A stretch of DNA of 15,662 nucleotides from Thermococcus sp. (GTDB taxonomy: Archaea > Methanobacteriota_B > Thermococci > Thermococcales > Thermococcaceae), in assembly GCA_021157445.1 (NCBI GenBank), contig JAGGWM010000205.1, forward strand, positions 1-15,662, given 5' to 3'. The notes under the pieces are model-generated. The model saw nothing but the letters and a program-made list of their open reading frames with translations. It did not search any database and was not told the DNA's origin. A program made the translations under genes and the position numbers. Below are positions 14,410 to 15,662 of the stretch, in pieces (position 1 is the stretch's first letter; each line of letters starts with the position of its first letter).

Positions 14410-14463
14410 GCACAATAATGTACGTCAAGCAACTTTTAATTACTTGGATTATCACTATTGTGC
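14410..14463. repeat. Imperfect inverted repeat, 8-bp perfect arms
   Basis: GCACAATA at 14410-14417 is the exact reverse complement of TATTGTGC at 14456-14463. Inside, CAAGCAA and TTACTTG form a second, nearly perfect pair around CTTTTAA. It could be a hairpin of a small RNA, a protein-binding palindrome or the ends of a tiny degraded element. No function is assigned. Confidence 0.4.
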
Positions 14464-14600
14464 ATAGTCATGAGTTTTGGGAATACTCTATGACAAACTT
14501 AATACCCACGAATAGCGGAGTTATTAGGAAAAGAACTTTAAGCTGAGCATTCATAAGGGATGCCAAAGGTATCCTGACAGTACCCTGGCGAAAATGCAAA

Positions 14601-14611
14601 CCTTTATAAAC
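14601..14611 (+). promoter_or_regulatory. Predicted TATA box of the TRAM gene
   Basis: The plus strand has AAATGCAAAC-CTTTATAAA, a purine-rich BRE-like stretch and a good TATA box (TTTATAAA, 14603-14610). The start of transcription would fall near 14632, some 44 nt ahead of the ATG at 14676. Confidence 0.6.
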
Positions 14612-14675
14612 CCATAAAAGAACTAAATCTGGCGCTCTTCTAGGGTGCTGAAAATTTGAAAGGAGATTGTTGAAA

Positions 14676-14891
14676 ATGTATGGAGATAGTTTTGGGGGAA
14701 GAAGTTTGGAAGCTCCGTTTAGGGTTGGGAAAAGAAACAAGGTAAAAATTGAGAGTATTGGCCAAGGTCGAGATGGAATTGCTAGAATCAAAGGGTTTGT
14801 AGTCTTTGTCCCAAACACAAAAGTAGGGGACGAGGTGGAGATTGTCATTAACAGTGTGAAGAGAAAATTCGCATTCGCCGAAGTTATCTGA
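14676..14891 (+). CDS. Small TRAM-domain protein, likely RNA-binding
   Basis: 71 aa made up almost entirely of one TRAM domain (about residues 15-71): KVKIESIGQGRDGIARIKGF, then VVFVPNTKVGDEVEIVI, and KRKFAFAEVI. Stand-alone TRAM proteins are common in archaea and act as RNA-binding, cold-shock-like chaperones. The ATG at 14676 lies nine bases behind AGGAGA; TTG codons at 14667 and 14670 sit right against that site and are unlikely starts. It is transcribed away from the MBH operon and has its own promoter. Confidence 0.9.
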   Translation: MYGDSFGGRSLEAPFRVGKRNKVKIESIGQGRDGIARIKGFVVFVPNTKVGDEVEIVINSVKRKFAFAEVI

Positions 14892-14924
14892 TATCATCCT
14901 TAAAAGTCATCCTAAGATTTAAAT

Positions 14925-14950
14925 TTGAGCTTTTCTCTTAATTTTTACCG
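14925..14950 (+). terminator. T-rich terminator-like stretch after TRAM gene
   Basis: About 35-55 nt after the stop the plus strand reads TTGAGCTTTTCTCTTAATTT, a pyrimidine-rich run typical of archaeal termination, just before the next promoter. There is no strong hairpin. Confidence 0.35.
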
Positions 14951-14960
14951 CTGAACTACG

Positions 14961-14974
14961 AAAGGTTTATTTAC
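14961..14974 (+). promoter_or_regulatory. Predicted TATA/BRE promoter of uppP-like gene
   Basis: The plus strand reads CGAAAGG-TTTATTTAC: a BRE-like element and a TATA-like box (14966-14973). Transcription would start near 14996, so the leader before the ATG at 15007 is very short, consistent with the absence of a clear ribosome site there. Confidence 0.5.
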
Positions 14975-15006
14975 AATAATCCTAGTTAGTCTCTATAGTG
15001 ACGACA

Positions 15007-15662
15007 ATGGAGTATTATCAGGCCATTTTTATTGGGCTACTGCAGGGGATTACAGAATGGCTACCGATAAGCAGTTCTGGGCAGGTGATGCTATTTTTAA
15101 TAAACCTTCTAAAGATTCCTCCAGAGCAGGCCTATTCTTATTCCTTACTTTTACATTTAGGGACTCTCATGGCCTTGCTTTTTAAGTTCAGATACGATTT
15201 AGGTAGGATTCTGCTTAAATTGGTTCTCTTTAGATGGGAAGAGGAGGAAAGGTTCTTATTCTATTCCACGTTATTCACGGGTATAATAGGCCTGCCTATT
15301 TACAAAACGTTCAAGATAATTGCATCGTCATTTAATGGGGAAGTCATTAACGGTATAATAGGCATAGCCCTGATACTTACTGGCATAATCTTAAAGAAAG
15401 CCCAAGAAGCCCCTTTGGAAAAGCTGGAAAAGGGACTGAAAAAAGAAAAAGAAGAAGTTACAATATTTGATGCAATAGTTGCAGGGGTTGCCCAGGGGAT
15501 GGCAGTAATCCCTGGAATATCGAGATCAGGAATGACAATAGGAGGCCTCTTGCTTTTGGGTGTAAAACAGGAAAAAGCCGTGAAGCTTAGTTTTTTAATG
15601 GCCATCCCTGCTATTACAGGGGCACTGTTTCTGGAGCTGCCTGAAGTCTCAAGCACTTCTGA
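15007..15662 (+). CDS. uppP: UppP/BacA-like polyprenyl-diphosphate phosphatase, 3' truncated by window edge
   Basis: The first 218 residues of a membrane phosphatase of the UppP/BacA family; the frame is still open at the right edge. It should recycle polyprenyl-diphosphate carrier lipid to the monophosphate (in archaea probably a dolichyl-type carrier). The two family motifs are seen: QGITEWLPISSSG (residues 13-25, with Gln13 and Glu17) and PGISRSG (169-175, with Arg173). Where E. coli UppP has a histidine right after SSTG (SSTGH), this protein has glutamine (SSSGQ), a change at a position considered important for activity. The ATG at 15007 gives a start directly at the first motif-bearing helix. 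A lysine/glutamate-rich loop lies at about residues 130-150. Confidence 0.92.
   Translation, partial: MEYYQAIFIGLLQGITEWLPISSSGQVMLFLINLLKIPPEQAYSYSLLLHLGTLMALLFKFRYDLGRILLKLVLFRWEEEERFLFYSTLFTGIIGLPIYKTFKIIASSFNGEVINGIIGIALILTGIILKKAQEAPLEKLEKGLKKEKEEVTIFDAIVAGVAQGMAVIPGISRSGMTIGGLLLLGVKQEKAVKLSFLMAIPAITGALFLELPEVSSTS

Larger units (their letters stand above)
14218..14675. other. Divergent intergenic region, about 460 bp
   Basis: Between mbhA (minus) and the TRAM gene (plus). It holds the mbhA leader, TATA box and SurR-type site (14338-14367), an unexplained inverted repeat (14410-14463), and the TRAM promoter near 14603. Between 14470 and 14590 I see nothing I can name. Short open frames here show no family resemblance or ribosome site. 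Confidence 0.7.

Noticed and set aside
14349..14546. 65-aa plus-strand open frame between mbhA and TRAM
   Set aside because: No ribosome site, covers the SurR-type site and inverted repeat, and shows no family resemblance.
14468..14848. 126-aa minus-strand open frame over the TRAM gene and its upstream region
   Set aside because: It runs antisense through the TRAM gene, has low-complexity composition and no recognised motif; a decayed gene was considered but cannot be supported.
1..15662. Second cluster read as MBX/MBS
   Set aside because: The gene order has one H and a separate I as in MBH; MBX/MBS, as I recall, has two MrpD-like genes and a different order. Kept as a point to test, not as the call.
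1..15662. CRISPR arrays, tRNA or rRNA genes, insertion sequences
   Set aside because: I saw no regularly spaced repeats, no tRNA-like cloverleaf with conserved T-loop, no rRNA motifs and no transposase-like frame.

Overview
The window looks like chromosome of a hyperthermophilic euryarchaeon of the order Thermococcales (Thermococcus or a close relative). The main evidence is a complete 14-gene membrane-bound [NiFe] hydrogenase (MBH) operon in the exact mbhA-N order, with an MbhL that retains all four Ni-Fe cysteines. Archaeal TATA promoters, strong GGAGG/GGTG ribosome sites, SurR-type operators (GTTn3AACn5GTT) and a TRAM-domain gene agree with this. Base composition is moderately AT-rich by eye (not computed), and I cannot name a species.

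Layout. Bases 1-14217 are read from the minus strand and hold two tandem, same-direction operons. Operon 1 (14217 down to 5972) is mbhABCDEFGHIJKLMN. Subunits A-H form the Mrp antiporter-like membrane module, I is the linker, J/K/L are the hydrogenase arm, M is the NuoH-like membrane anchor and N is the ferredoxin-like electron-entry subunit. Almost all genes overlap by ATGA or GTGA, so translation is probably coupled. A 282-bp AT-rich spacer (5690-5971) follows, with a T-rich terminator-like stretch and a new promoter. Operon 2 (5689 to beyond base 1) repeats the same order A-B-C-D-E-F-G-H-I-J-K-L with divergent proteins. The window edge cuts its L gene after about 110 codons, so M, N and the second Ni-ligand motif are not visible.

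On the plus strand beyond 14.6 kb are a 71-aa TRAM-domain protein and the 5' part of a uppP/bacA-like polyprenyl-diphosphate phosphatase, cut by the right edge. The roughly 460-bp divergent region between mbhA and TRAM holds the operon 1 promoter, a SurR-like site, an unexplained inverted repeat and the TRAM promoter.

How the genes work together. By family knowledge, operon 1 oxidises reduced ferredoxin, evolves H2 at MbhL and couples this to ion translocation in the Mrp module. Operon 2 encodes a second group 4 complex built on the same plan. Its electron donor and its ability to make H2 cannot be settled from this window.

Points that stand out: (1) two tandem complexes of identical gene order; (2) an operon 1 MbhN with an extra C-terminal 2[4Fe-4S] domain, giving four CxxCxxCxxxC motifs; (3) perfect SurR-type operators just upstream of both TATA boxes, plus a third inside the operon 2 leader; (4) an operon 2 antiporter-like H subunit lacking the TM8 lysine region seen in operon 1; (5) islands of perfect DNA identity between otherwise diverged paralogues.
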